From positions 69,130 to 132,910 of the forward strand of contig DPQQ01000005.1 in assembly GCA_003538975.1 (NCBI GenBank): a DNA stretch of 63,781 nucleotides, read 5' to 3'. Below the pieces are notes generated by a model that was given only the letters and a program-made list of their open reading frames with translations, was not told the DNA's origin and ran no database searches. This stretch comes from Clostridiales bacterium (GTDB lineage: Bacteria; Bacillota; Clostridia; Christensenellales; Borkfalkiaceae). Each line of letters starts with the position of its first letter. Positions within the stretch are counted from its first letter, which is position 1. Of this stretch, positions 7,027 to 16,153 are shown piece by piece. The position numbers and the translations under genes are program-made.

Positions 7027-8274
7027 TTATTCTTTAACGAGAACCTTTTTAAGTTTAGCAAATCTCGGAAGTCCGTCTTCGAGCGGAGCTTTGGCGTCGC
7101 CCTGAATAAGCGGAAGAGCGTATTTAACGTATTCGTCCGAAACGTTGGTTCCGTTATCGGTTATCCATTCGAGCGGAACGGTCTTTTCGGTATTAGCCGC
7201 AAGTTTAAGCGGAAGAAGTTTATAAGCGATCTTATACTTATCGCCGTCCTTTCTTTCGTAGCAAACCATCTTATCGGTCTTGCCGGAAACTGCAGCCTGA
7301 ACAGCCTTTCTGCCCGCTTTGAAGGTTTCTTCGACGTCGGTCTTGGACGCTAAATGAGCGCCGCATCTCTGCATAAGCGAAAGTTCGATTCCTCTCGTTT
7401 TGAAGCCCGTTTCGTTCTTGATAAGGTTAGCAAGTCCCGCAGCAACGCCGCCGAGCTGAGCGTGACCGAAGCTGTCTCTCGCGCCGGTTTCGCCCAAAAC
7501 TTCGCAGATAAGTTTGCCTTCTTTGTTGTGGATACCTTCCGAAACGACGGCGATACATTTGTTGTTCTTCTTCGCGCAAACGCCTTTTACGTCCGCAACG
7601 AACTTGTCGATATCGAAATCAACTTCGGGAAGATAAATAAGATCCGCGCCGAGTCCTTTGTAGGTAGCGAGTTTAGCAGCGGCGGTAAGCCAGCCTGCGT
7701 TTCTGCCCATACATTCGATAACGCAAACCATCGGGGTATCGTAAACTCTCGCATCGAGATTTACTTCCATGATGGTAGTCGCGATGTATTTAGCCGCCGA
7801 AGCGTATCCGGGGCAGTGATCGGTTCCGTAAAGGTCGTTGTCGATTGTTTTGGGAACGCCGATTACGTTGCAATCGTAGCCGGATTTAGCAAGATACTTC
7901 GAGATCTTGTTGCAGGTGTCCATAGAATCGTTTCCGCCGTTGTAGAAGAAGAAACGAACGTTATATTTTTTGAATACTTCGAGAATTCTCTTATAATCGG
8001 TGTCGTCTACCTTCGCGTCTTTAAGTTTGTATCTTACAGAACCTAAAGCGGACGAGGGAGTATATTTCAAAAGTTCGAGTTCTTTCGGATCTTCTTTCGA
8101 AATATCGTAAAATTCTTCGTTAAGAACGCCCTTTATACCGTGAGCCGCACCGTAAACCGCCGTAACGGCTTCGGATTTAAGACCTTCGATAAATACGCCT
8201 GCCGCACTTGCGTTGATAACGGAAGTCGGGCCGCCCGACTGCGCGAACATTAACGCGCCTTTAAGATTTTTCAT
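7027..8274 (-). CDS. pfp: Diphosphate-dependent 6-phosphofructokinase
   Basis: 415 residues; phosphorylates fructose 6-phosphate at C1, probably with pyrophosphate, so the step is reversible. The nucleotide or PPi loop reads GGNDSMDT instead of the GGDGS of ATP enzymes, and the catalytic loop reads PKTIDNDL; the Lys in place of Gly before TID is the known hallmark of PPi-dependent enzymes. MGRNAGWLTA matches the substrate-binding MGR motif. The start is the ATG at 8274 with AAAGGAGAC; an upstream in-frame Met has no binding site. It follows the ATP-type pfkA by 101 nt on the same strand and ends at the 6953 terminator. PPi use is inferred from motifs, not shown. Confidence 0.85.
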   Translation of the reverse strand: MKNLKGALMFAQSGGPTSVINASAAGVFIEGLKSEAVTAVYGAAHGIKGVLNEEFYDISKEDPKELELLKYTPSSALGSVRYKLKDAKVDDTDYKRILEVFKKYNVRFFFYNGGNDSMDTCNKISKYLAKSGYDCNVIGVPKTIDNDLYGTDHCPGYASAAKYIATTIMEVNLDARVYDTPMVCVIECMGRNAGWLTAAAKLATYKGLGADLIYLPEVDFDIDKFVADVKGVCAKKNNKCIAVVSEGIHNKEGKLICEVLGETGARDSFGHAQLGGVAAGLANLIKNETGFKTRGIELSLMQRCGAHLASKTDVEETFKAGRKAVQAAVSGKTDKMVCYERKDGDKYKIAYKLLPLKLAANTEKTVPLEWITDNGTNVSDEYVKYALPLIQGDAKAPLEDGLPRFAKLKKVLVKE

Positions 8275-8375
8275 GATTAAGTCTCCTTTAACCTTTTTTA
8301 TTCGTGTTTTATGATAATTCCGCAATATTTGCGGAAATTATTAACTTTTTAACGCCGTAACCGGCTTTTACTTTA

Positions 8376-9341
8376 TTATTTTCCGAGAATCTGCGCTATG
8401 TTATAAAGTTCTTCGTCGAAAGTTTTCGGGGTATTGAATACTTCTTCGAAAGGAACGGCAACGACTTCGTTACCCTTTATGCCGATAGCCGCCGGAACGG
8501 AATTTTCGTCCATGAGTTCCTTTACCGCTCTCACTGCAAACCGGCTTGCGAGGATTCTGTCCGCCATTGTAGGCGAACCGCCGCGCTGAACGTGACCTAA
8601 GTGAGTCATTTTTATATCGACGCCCGCCTTTTCCATAAGATAGCTTACTATCTGGTCTCTGTCGCCCGCGCCTTCCGCAAGAACTATCATGTTGGAAGTT
8701 TTTCCGCGGAGTTTGCTCTTTATCAAAGATTTTGCGATTTCGTCGAGATCGTAAGGCTTTTCGGGTATAAGAATATATTCCGCGCCGCCGGCTACGCCCG
8801 CATAAAGAGCTATGTCGCCGCAGCTTCTTCCCATAACTTCTATTAAAGAAACTCTGTCGTGCGACTGCATCGTGTCTCTTAAATTATTGATAGCCGTCAG
8901 AACGGTGTTTACCGCCGTATCGAAGCCAAGAGTATAATCGGTATAAGCAAGATCGTTGTCGATTGTTCCGGGGATACCCATACACTTTATACCGAACTTT
9001 TCGGAAAGAACTTTCGCCCCGTGGAAGGATCCGTCGCCGCCGATTACGATAAGCCCGTCTATTCCGTATGCTTCAAGCTCGTCCGCGGCTTTACGCTGAC
9101 CTTCTTCCGTCTTGAATTCTTCGCTCCTCGCGGTCTTCAGAAAAGTACCACCGCGCTGAATCATGTCGGAAACAGAGCGACTTTCGAGTCTTTCGATCTG
9201 ACCGTGAATAAGACCTTCGTAACCTCTTTCGATTCCGTAAACTTCGAGCCCGAAAGAAAGCGCCGATCTTACAGCCGCTCTTATCGCGGCGTTCATGCCG
9301 GGGGCGTCGCCGCCGCTCGTTAAAATACCTATTCTTTTCAT
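8376..9341 (-). CDS. pfkA: ATP-dependent 6-phosphofructokinase
   Basis: 321 residues, the standard length of bacterial PfkA. It begins with the ATP loop MKRIGILTSGGDAPGMNAAIR; GGDGSFHGA and PGTIDNDL are the ATP-type motifs (Asp and Gly at the positions that differ in the PPi enzyme next door), and MGRSCGDIALYAG binds fructose 6-phosphate. The start at 9341 has AAGGAGGT 8 nt upstream; the 19 in-frame residues before it are leader. dnaE lies 227 nt upstream on the same strand, in the pfkA-dnaE neighbourhood known from many Clostridia. Catalyses the irreversible committed glycolytic step. Confidence 0.95.
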   Translation of the reverse strand: MKRIGILTSGGDAPGMNAAIRAAVRSALSFGLEVYGIERGYEGLIHGQIERLESRSVSDMIQRGGTFLKTARSEEFKTEEGQRKAADELEAYGIDGLIVIGGDGSFHGAKVLSEKFGIKCMGIPGTIDNDLAYTDYTLGFDTAVNTVLTAINNLRDTMQSHDRVSLIEVMGRSCGDIALYAGVAGGAEYILIPEKPYDLDEIAKSLIKSKLRGKTSNMIVLAEGAGDRDQIVSYLMEKAGVDIKMTHLGHVQRGGSPTMADRILASRFAVRAVKELMDENSVPAAIGIKGNEVVAVPFEEVFNTPKTFDEELYNIAQILGK

Positions 9342-9568
9342 GTTAGATACCTCCTTGAAAGTACCCGTTTTTTTAGAAACGGAAATTTTATCCGCCATCC
9401 GAATCTTAAATGATTTTATGAAGCGGTTTATTGCAGAATTGCCGCAAAAACCATAATAACTTTTAAAAATAACCGTTCTTTATAAAAATTCAAATCTTTT
9501 ATACGGCTCGTTTACGTATATTTTAGCAAAAAAACTTTAAAAATACAACGATTTTTTATATTCTTAAG

Positions 9569-12500
9569 TTATTTTTTCTTTTTGAAAAAAACTATGTCGC
9601 TTTCGTCCAGATAAATCGAAAGTTCGCTTAAAAGCCCGTCGCACTTTCTTACGCTGCATTTTGCGTCGAATTTTTTGCCTTCTTTGCTTATAAATACGGG
9701 GATATCGCCTTCGTAACAAGTTAAAACGTCTAAAATATTGTCGAGATATCTGAGCGTTTTATCGGGAATTATAAGTCCTAAATATTCCTGATCGACGGGT
9801 TCCTTTTTTTCTGCCGCTTCGGTCTTTATAAGTTTAAGGTCGTCGAGATTAACCGAAACTCTATTGTCTTTTATGTGGAGCCTTCCGCCGATTTCGACTA
9901 CTTCGTCTTCCTTCGCGATGTTTTTATACTGTTCGTACGTTCTCGAAAAGAGAGTACATTCTATGGGACCGTACAAATCTTCGACAGTCATAACGCCCAT
10001 GTTAGTATTCTTTTTGGTAACGATCTTTTCGAACTTGGTGATTATTCCGCCGAATCTTACTCTGTCGCCCTCTTTTACGGCGGTGTAAGTTCTGTCGCCG
10101 TTTTCGTCTTCGTCGTAATAGGTGAGCTGTCTCGTGTCGAACTTATATTTTGAAAACTGTTCCGAAAAATCCGCGAGCGGATGTCCCGTTATATATTCGC
10201 CTATAACTTCCTTTTCTTTCTGAAGTTTATACTTCGAATCGTATTCAGGTATATCGGGATATTCGAGCTTGTAAAGATCGTCGTCTTTTATGAGCGTTCC
10301 GAAAATCGACATCTGAGCGGAAGCCTTTTTCTTGTTGCGTTCGATGATTTTATCGGTAAATCCCGAATATACCGCGATAAGCTGCGATCTTTTAACGCCG
10401 AAGCAGTCGAAAGCGCCGGCGTAAATCAGGTTTTCGATCATACGCTTGTTCATGCCGAAGTCGGCGCAACGGGAAATAAAGTCTTCAAACGACGTGTACT
10501 TGCCGTTTGCATCTCTTTCGTTTACTATATCGTTTATTACGTTCATACCGATATTCTTAAGCGAAACGAGACCTATTCGTATACCGTTGCCTTCGGTGTG
10601 GTAATAAGCCTTCGAAAGGTTTATGTCCGGCTGATATACTTTCGTTCCGATCGACTTTAAGTAAGCGAGATATTTTGAAATTTCGTCCGACTTATCTATT
10701 CTGTTGTTCAGAATGGACGTCATGAACTGCGTGGGATAATATTTTTTAAGATATGCCGTTTCGTATGCGAGCACCGCATAAGCTGCGGCGTGCGACTTGT
10801 TGAACGCATATCTGGCGAAAGGCTTCATGCCCTCGTAAATTTTGAAGGCTATGTCCTCGGGAACGCCGCGTTTGACAGCGCCTTCTACGGGGAGGCCGGT
10901 GTGTTCGTTTATACCGCCGTGGATAAAGATTTCTTCCTGCTCGTCCATTATCTTTATCTTCTTTTTACCCATTGCCTTACGAACGATGTCCGCGTGACCT
11001 AAAGTAAATCCGCCGAGCTGCTGACAAACCTGCATAACCTGTTCCTGATAAATAAGAACGCCGTAACTGTTTTTAAGTATGGGTTCCATCATCGGGTGGT
11101 CGTAAACTATGTCTTCGGGATGGTGCTTGTTCCTTATATACTGCGGTATGGAATCCATAGGACCGGGACGATAGAGCGAAATACCCGCTATGATGTCTTC
11201 GAAGGTGGTCGGTTTAAGCTCCTTCATGAACTTTTTCATGCCCGGACTTTCAAGCTGGAACACAGCGTCGGTGAGTCCCGAACCTATAAGTTCATATGCG
11301 CCCTGATCTTCGTAACCTATTTCGTGGAAGTCGAGATCTTTACCGAAGTCTTCTTTAACGTATTTGCACGCGTCCTGAACGTCGGTAAGAGTGCGGAGTC
11401 CCAAGAAGTCCATCTTGAGCATGCCGAGAGATTCGACTTCGATCATGTCGAACTGCGTCGTGACGTCGTCGCCGTTACGCTGAAGCGGAACGTTGTTCAT
11501 GATAGGCTTTTCGCATATAACTACGCCGGCGGCGTGCATGGAAGTGTTTCTCGGCAAGCCTTCGACCTTTATAGCCATGTCTATAATCTTTTTAAGCTGC
11601 GGATCGGAATTGTAAATATCTATTAGATCCTGAACGCCCACATAGGTGCCGTCCGGCAAATTTTCCATTCCGAGCGACTGCTTTATGGTGGACTTTCCGT
11701 CCATAAGCTTGGTTATTTTATCGCTGTCCGCATAAGGTATGCGGTAAACTCTCGCGACGTCTTTTATAGCCTGCTTCGAAGCGAGCGTACCGAAAGTTAC
11801 TATCTGCGCGACCTTGTCGAAACCGTATTTGTGTCTTACGTATTCTACTACTTCGCCTCTTCTCGCATCGGATATGTCTACGTCGAAGTCCGGCATGGAT
11901 ACACGTTCTCTGTTCAAAAATCTTTCGAAAATGAGCTGATATCTTAAAGGTTCTACGTCGGTTATGCCGATAGAGTACGCTATAATGCTCGAAACGCCCG
12001 ATCCTCTCCCCGCGCCGACGGGGATGCCCACGCTTTTAGCATAATTGATAAAGTCCCATACGATCAGATAGTAGTCGCAGAAGCCCATCGAGCTTATAAC
12101 GTCGAATTCGTAATCGAACCTGTCCTGAATTTCTTTGGTTATTTCTTTATATCTTTTGTGAAGTCCTTTGGTCGCGAGATCGAAAAGATATTCTTTCGGC
12201 GTCTGACCGTTTTCGGGATAATATTTCGGGATAAGCGACCAGTCCTTTATAGGAACGCCCTTATCGTCCAAAGGAAAAACTTCTTCGGTAACTTTGTTCG
12301 CGATTTTTACGGTGTTTTCGATGGCTTCCGGAAGATATGAAAAAAGTTCTTTCATTTCTTCGGGAGTTTTAAGATAGCTTTCGCTCGCTTCCATTTTAAG
12401 TCTGTTCGGATCGTCGATTGTCGTTTTCATCGAAATGCACATGATAACGTCCTGCATTTCGGCGTCTTCTTTGTTAAGATAATGCACGTCGTTCGTTGCG

Positions 12501-13093
12501 ACTATCGGAATACCCGTTTCCTTCGAAAGTCTTATAAGACTCGGGTTTATTCTCTTCTGATCGGCAAGTCCGTGGTCCTGAATCTCAAGATAAAAGTCGT
12601 CCTTAAACACGCTTTTTAAAAAGAGAGCGGTTTCCTTCGCTCCTTCGTAATCGTTCTGCACGAGACGCTTCTGCACTCTGCCCGCAAGACATGCGGAAAG
12701 ACATATAAGACCTTCGCTGTGTTCGGCGAGAGTTTTATAGTCTATTCTCGGTTTATAGTAAAAACCGTCTACGTAAGCTATCGAATCAAGTTTTATAAGG
12801 TTTTTATAGCCCGTTTTATTTTTGCAAAGAAGAATTATGTGGTCGTAATTCTGCTTTCCGGTTTTATCTTTATAATCGTCGCAGATATACATTTCGCAAC
12901 CGATTATCGCCTTTATACCGGCTTGCTTTGCAGCTTCGGCAAATTTAAGCGTGCCGAACATGTTGCCGTGGTCGGTTATCGCGACGGTATCCATGCCCCT
13001 TTTTTTACATTCTCCGAAAATCTTTTTTATTCTTACCGCGCCGTCTAAAAGGCTGTATTCGGTATGCAGATGTAAGTGAACGAAATCAGACAT
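9569..13093 (-). CDS. dnaE: DNA polymerase III subunit alpha, DnaE
   Basis: About 1174 residues, normal for DnaE. The N-terminal PHP domain is recognisable from HLHTEYSLLDG and TDHGNMFGTLKF; the polymerase palm carries PDFDVDISDARR, whose Asp residues bind the catalytic metals, and the fingers carry GAGRGSGVSS. Later come the tandem helix-hairpin-helix region (FEDFISRC...NLIYAGAFD) and an OB fold (VRFGGIITKFEKI). The start at 13093 has AAAGGAAG; the upstream in-frame Met at 13141 has no site. In Bacillota this enzyme works beside PolC in lagging-strand synthesis. It sits between pfkA and whiA on one strand. Confidence 0.97.
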   Translation of the reverse strand: MSDFVHLHLHTEYSLLDGAVRIKKIFGECKKRGMDTVAITDHGNMFGTLKFAEAAKQAGIKAIIGCEMYICDDYKDKTGKQNYDHIILLCKNKTGYKNLIKLDSIAYVDGFYYKPRIDYKTLAEHSEGLICLSACLAGRVQKRLVQNDYEGAKETALFLKSVFKDDFYLEIQDHGLADQKRINPSLIRLSKETGIPIVATNDVHYLNKEDAEMQDVIMCISMKTTIDDPNRLKMEASESYLKTPEEMKELFSYLPEAIENTVKIANKVTEEVFPLDDKGVPIKDWSLIPKYYPENGQTPKEYLFDLATKGLHKRYKEITKEIQDRFDYEFDVISSMGFCDYYLIVWDFINYAKSVGIPVGAGRGSGVSSIIAYSIGITDVEPLRYQLIFERFLNRERVSMPDFDVDISDARRGEVVEYVRHKYGFDKVAQIVTFGTLASKQAIKDVARVYRIPYADSDKITKLMDGKSTIKQSLGMENLPDGTYVGVQDLIDIYNSDPQLKKIIDMAIKVEGLPRNTSMHAAGVVICEKPIMNNVPLQRNGDDVTTQFDMIEVESLGMLKMDFLGLRTLTDVQDACKYVKEDFGKDLDFHEIGYEDQGAYELIGSGLTDAVFQLESPGMKKFMKELKPTTFEDIIAGISLYRPGPMDSIPQYIRNKHHPEDIVYDHPMMEPILKNSYGVLIYQEQVMQVCQQLGGFTLGHADIVRKAMGKKKIKIMDEQEEIFIHGGINEHTGLPVEGAVKRGVPEDIAFKIYEGMKPFARYAFNKSHAAAYAVLAYETAYLKKYYPTQFMTSILNNRIDKSDEISKYLAYLKSIGTKVYQPDINLSKAYYHTEGNGIRIGLVSLKNIGMNVINDIVNERDANGKYTSFEDFISRCADFGMNKRMIENLIYAGAFDCFGVKRSQLIAVYSGFTDKIIERNKKKASAQMSIFGTLIKDDDLYKLEYPDIPEYDSKYKLQKEKEVIGEYITGHPLADFSEQFSKYKFDTRQLTYYDEDENGDRTYTAVKEGDRVRFGGIITKFEKIVTKKNTNMGVMTVEDLYGPIECTLFSRTYEQYKNIAKEDEVVEIGGRLHIKDNRVSVNLDDLKLIKTEAAEKKEPVDQEYLGLIIPDKTLRYLDNILDVLTCYEGDIPVFISKEGKKFDAKCSVRKCDGLLSELSIYLDESDIVFFKKKK

Positions 13094-13205
13094 TTTTTCT
13101 TCCTTTGATGAATATGGTAACGTTTCCCGGCGGAAAATCATTGTGTACGCCTATGTATGGCAGCGTTTCGCCGATACATGCAATATGTTATCGCTCCGGA
13201 ACGGA

Positions 13206-13245
13206 TAATTTTATGTTTTGGTTATGTTTCGGAAATACAGGTTTA
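13206..13245 (+). repeat. Dispersed ACAGGTAT-family repeat copy
   Basis: Forty bases ending ...TTTCGGAAATACAGGTTTA, directly against the 3' end of whiA. It matches 28850-28889 with about four differences over 40 nt, far beyond the short core. A weaker relative, TTTCGCCGATACATG, lies at 13166-13180. Confidence 0.7.
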
Positions 13246-14187
13246 TTATAATTCGTCCGCAATCGCCACAAGACGTCTCAGTCTGTGATTTAAACAGCTC
13301 TTAGATACGTTAAGCCTTTCGGCAAGTTCCGAAAGCGTATCGTCCGGATAGTTTATTCTGGCTTCAGCCGCCGAACGCAATTCCTCCGAGAGCGAGAACA
13401 GACCTACGGTAGACGCAATTAAGTTTATCGCCTGCGAATATTTTTCAAGCGCTTCGACCTGTTTGTTTACGTTTGCGAGATCGCAATTCTTCTGACGGTT
13501 TATACGGTTATTAAGCTGCTTTTCGACAACCTTTTCGGTAAGCTTGAGAACCGCCGAAGGACAGCCTATCAACGCTAAAAAGTCCGAGATTTCTTCCGCG
13601 CTCTTTATGTAGACGACAACAGACCTTCTTCTTACGATGGTCTTTGCGATTATACCGAACTCCGCCAGATATTCCGCAAAATCCGAAGCGGGTACGTTGT
13701 GAGTGAACACGACTTCGAGATGATAGCCCGTAGCGGAAGAATTATTCGGAACGGTACAGTGACCGCTACCTAAAAACATGCCTTTTATAAACGCTTTTTT
13801 GCAACATTCTTTTTTCAGAAGCTCTCTGTTAGATTTGAGCCTTAATTCGAAAGCTCCTTCTTCGTCGTAAGCGATTATTCCGAGATCGAAAAGTATTTCA
13901 ACGGGTTTATCTCCTATACATTCGAGATCGACTCTCGTTTTTTTGTTGAGCTTGTCTTCGGATGCGAAAATTTCCGCCCCTTCGTAACCGTACAGAGCTT
14001 TTATAAGCCTTGCTGCGTATTCCGCGGCGGAAGGAGTTTCGGTCGAACACATGAAACCGTAATTTCCGCCCGATCTCACTATCGAACCCGTCGATCTTAT
14101 AAAACCCGCCAGAAAAGCTTTCTTACAGCACTTTTGCCCGGAATTTTTTTTAATTATTTCGTCTTTTATTGTTTCGGTAAAATTCAT
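13246..14187 (-). CDS. whiA: DNA-binding protein WhiA
   Basis: 313 residues. The first two thirds form the LAGLIDADG-homing-endonuclease-like fold of WhiA (KKAFLAGFIRSTGSI, KKAFIKGMFLGSGH), without nuclease residues; the last 85 residues are the helix-turn-helix (LSELAERLNVSKSCLNHRLRRL). In Gram-positive bacteria WhiA links chromosome behaviour and cell division and, in actinomycetes, sporulation. Its start has a GGCGG site. It lies 35 nt after the PHP phosphatase and before dnaE. In most Clostridia rapZ and yvcK (glmR) sit between the phosphatase and whiA; here they are missing from this place. Confidence 0.95.
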   Translation of the reverse strand: MNFTETIKDEIIKKNSGQKCCKKAFLAGFIRSTGSIVRSGGNYGFMCSTETPSAAEYAARLIKALYGYEGAEIFASEDKLNKKTRVDLECIGDKPVEILFDLGIIAYDEEGAFELRLKSNRELLKKECCKKAFIKGMFLGSGHCTVPNNSSATGYHLEVVFTHNVPASDFAEYLAEFGIIAKTIVRRRSVVVYIKSAEEISDFLALIGCPSAVLKLTEKVVEKQLNNRINRQKNCDLANVNKQVEALEKYSQAINLIASTVGLFSLSEELRSAAEARINYPDDTLSELAERLNVSKSCLNHRLRRLVAIADEL

Positions 14188-14222
14188 GATTTTCCGCCTT
14201 GATTGCTTGTCCGCATTTTTGT

Positions 14223-15002
14223 TTAAGATCTGCCCGCCGCACTCTTGAAAGCAGCGAATCTGAAATTCGGAGTTCTTCCGTCGACGTTGTCTATTCTGTC
14301 CGCAGGTACGCCGGCGGATTCGGCTACTTTAAGAGCAAGGCTTACTTCTCCAACTCTGTCGGGCGTGTGTGCGTCCGAAGAGAGAATAAATCTTGCGTCG
14401 GTTTTTAAAATCTTTTCGAGTTCTTCTTCCGATAAATGGATTTTTTTAGCGTTTATTTCAATATAAGTGCCGTAATCGGCGGCGGCTTTCGCCACTTCGT
14501 ACGCGTCGGCAAAACAGCAGAAATTAACGTGCGTTATTGCGTCCACGGGATTGTTCTTTATAACGTTTATATACATTCCGGTCGTTTCTTTGATAAGACC
14601 TTTCGACGGCTTTATTTTAAATGTTCCGTCAAATAAAGTCGGTACGAAATACTTGAAGAACGTACCCGTTTTATACGCGACGAACTTATGCGCGCCCGCT
14701 AAAAACACGTCGAATTTATCATACAAATCCTCGGTTAAGTCGCATTTGCCGCCGTCCGACAAAAAGTTCGATTCAATTCCGACGAGAGTCTTAACTCCCG
14801 TTGCTTCGGTCGCGTTTTTGCAGTCTTTTACAAGCGAGTCGATTTTACTTTTTTTAAGTCCGAAAGCGAGCTGTCCGAACCCGTGATCGCTTATCGCAAT
14901 CTCCTTAAGTCCTGCTTTTTTTGCGGCTTCGGCATTGTCCATAACGCTGCCTTTGCCGTGGCTGTAAGTCGTATGTGTATGATAATCTGCCGTAAGAATC
15001 AT
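14223..15002 (-). CDS. PHP-domain phosphoesterase (histidinol-phosphatase-like)
   Basis: 259 residues making up one PHP domain. Metal-binding motifs are visible: DYHTHTTYSHGKG near the start, AISDHGFGQ, a Glu in LVGIESNF, NPVDAITHVN and the final SSDAHTPDRVG. Such proteins hydrolyse phosphomonoesters with a trinuclear metal site. Its start overlaps the end of murB by spacing (stop TGA, one base, ATG) with GGAGAC as ribosome site inside murB, so the pair is translationally coupled. The same phosphatase is often found in the murB-rapZ-yvcK-whiA cluster of Clostridia. Substrate unknown; histidinol phosphate is unlikely to be assumed since no his genes are nearby. Confidence 0.85.
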   Translation of the reverse strand: MILTADYHTHTTYSHGKGSVMDNAEAAKKAGLKEIAISDHGFGQLAFGLKKSKIDSLVKDCKNATEATGVKTLVGIESNFLSDGGKCDLTEDLYDKFDVFLAGAHKFVAYKTGTFFKYFVPTLFDGTFKIKPSKGLIKETTGMYINVIKNNPVDAITHVNFCCFADAYEVAKAAADYGTYIEINAKKIHLSEEELEKILKTDARFILSSDAHTPDRVGEVSLALKVAESAGVPADRIDNVDGRTPNFRFAAFKSAAGRS

Positions 15003-15003
15003 T

Positions 15004-15846
15004 TCAGTCTCCGATTATTTTAACTTCCTTTTTAAGCTTTATCCCGAATCTTTCGGAAACGGTTTCGTAACAAACGTCTATAAGCTTTTTCACGTCGTCG
15101 GACTTTACGCCGTCCGCAATGATAAAATTCGCATGCTTATCCGAAACGTACGCTCCGCCGATTCTTGTTCCTTTAAGCCCCGCTTCTTCGATAAGTCTGC
15201 CGGCAAAATCGCCTTCGGGGTTTATGAAAACGCTGCCGCAACTTCTCCCGAAAGGTTGGTTCTTTCTGCGGTTTATATAGTATAAAAGGTTCTCTTTTAT
15301 CTTCTTTTCCGGCGCAGGTTCGACGATACAGGTCGCACTTAACACTACGTCGCCATCGGATATAAAAGGCTCACGATAACAACTTTTTTCAGGGAATACC
15401 ACCGTAACGACGCCGTTCCTTAACACTGTTACGTACTTTACTGTATCCGAAAAGTTTTTGCCGGAAACGCCTGCGTTCATTGCCGCGACGCCGCCCATAA
15501 ACGCAGGTATTTTTACAAGATACTCTATCCCCGTAAGTCCGTTGTAAAGACAAAATCTTATCGCTTCGGGTACGGTTACTCCTGCGCCTAACGTTACTTT
15601 ATTACCCTTTATAAAAATACCTTTGAGTTTGTCGGTTTTTATTATAAATCGGTCGGTGTCTTCGTCCGGAAATAAAATTTTGCTTCCGCCGCCGACTACC
15701 GTAAAGTCGTTCCCGGTCTTTTTTAAAAAATCGACCGCTTCTATAAGCTCGTATTCGTTTTCGGGCGAAAAGGCTCTTAATCTTCCGCCGAGCTTATATG
15801 TAGTGATTTCTCTTCCGTAAGTATAATTAAACGAAGAAAAATTCAC
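15004..15846 (-). CDS. murB: UDP-N-acetylenolpyruvoylglucosamine reductase MurB
   Basis: About 280 residues. FAD-dependent cytosolic enzyme that reduces enolpyruvyl-UDP-GlcNAc to UDP-MurNAc in peptidoglycan synthesis. TYKLGGRLRAF and VVGGGSKILFPDE belong to the FAD-binding domain; GIEYLVKIPAFMGGVAAMNAG and FGRSCGSVFINPEGDFAGRLIEEAGLKGTRIGG hold substrate and catalytic residues, the Ser/Cys before GSVF being the proton donor region. I place the start at the GTG at 15846 because AAAAAGGAG lies 6 nt upstream; the longer reading from a TTG at 15885 has no site and adds a Cys-rich tail not usual for MurB. First gene of the murB-PHP-whiA set. Confidence 0.93.
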   Translation of the reverse strand: MNFSSFNYTYGREITTYKLGGRLRAFSPENEYELIEAVDFLKKTGNDFTVVGGGSKILFPDEDTDRFIIKTDKLKGIFIKGNKVTLGAGVTVPEAIRFCLYNGLTGIEYLVKIPAFMGGVAAMNAGVSGKNFSDTVKYVTVLRNGVVTVVFPEKSCYREPFISDGDVVLSATCIVEPAPEKKIKENLLYYINRRKNQPFGRSCGSVFINPEGDFAGRLIEEAGLKGTRIGGAYVSDKHANFIIADGVKSDDVKKLIDVCYETVSERFGIKLKKEVKIIGD

Positions 15847-16113
15847 CGTTTTCTCCTTTTTGCCGCATATAAAACACAACGGCAAACTCCCCTTATATTA
15901 TACTTATTATTATATTTTACTATAATAAAGTAAAATTATCAAGATTTATTTCTCCATTTTTAAGTTTAAAAATACGGCTTTTATTTTTCGGTTATTACGC
16001 TACCGTTACAATAACCCCGTTTATTATATTAAAAAGCCCGAAAATTGTTTAATATCCGGGGACTTTTACGAAGTTTTTATACATATTTACGGCTTGATTA
16101 AAAATTTTCACTT

Positions 16114-16142
16114 AAAAAGCCGCGTCTAAACGCGGCTTTTTG
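16114..16142 (-). terminator. Terminator of the ThrRS-like gene
   Basis: AAAAAGCCGCG, loop TCTAAA, CGCGGCTTTTT: an 11-bp stem with U tails possible in both directions. It lies 12 nt downstream of the minus-strand gene at 16154. Confidence 0.85.
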
Positions 16143-16153
16143 TATTCATTATT

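Noticed and set aside
10181..11626. Long plus-strand open frames inside dnaE
   Set aside because: They are shadows of the minus-strand dnaE reading frame and match no family.
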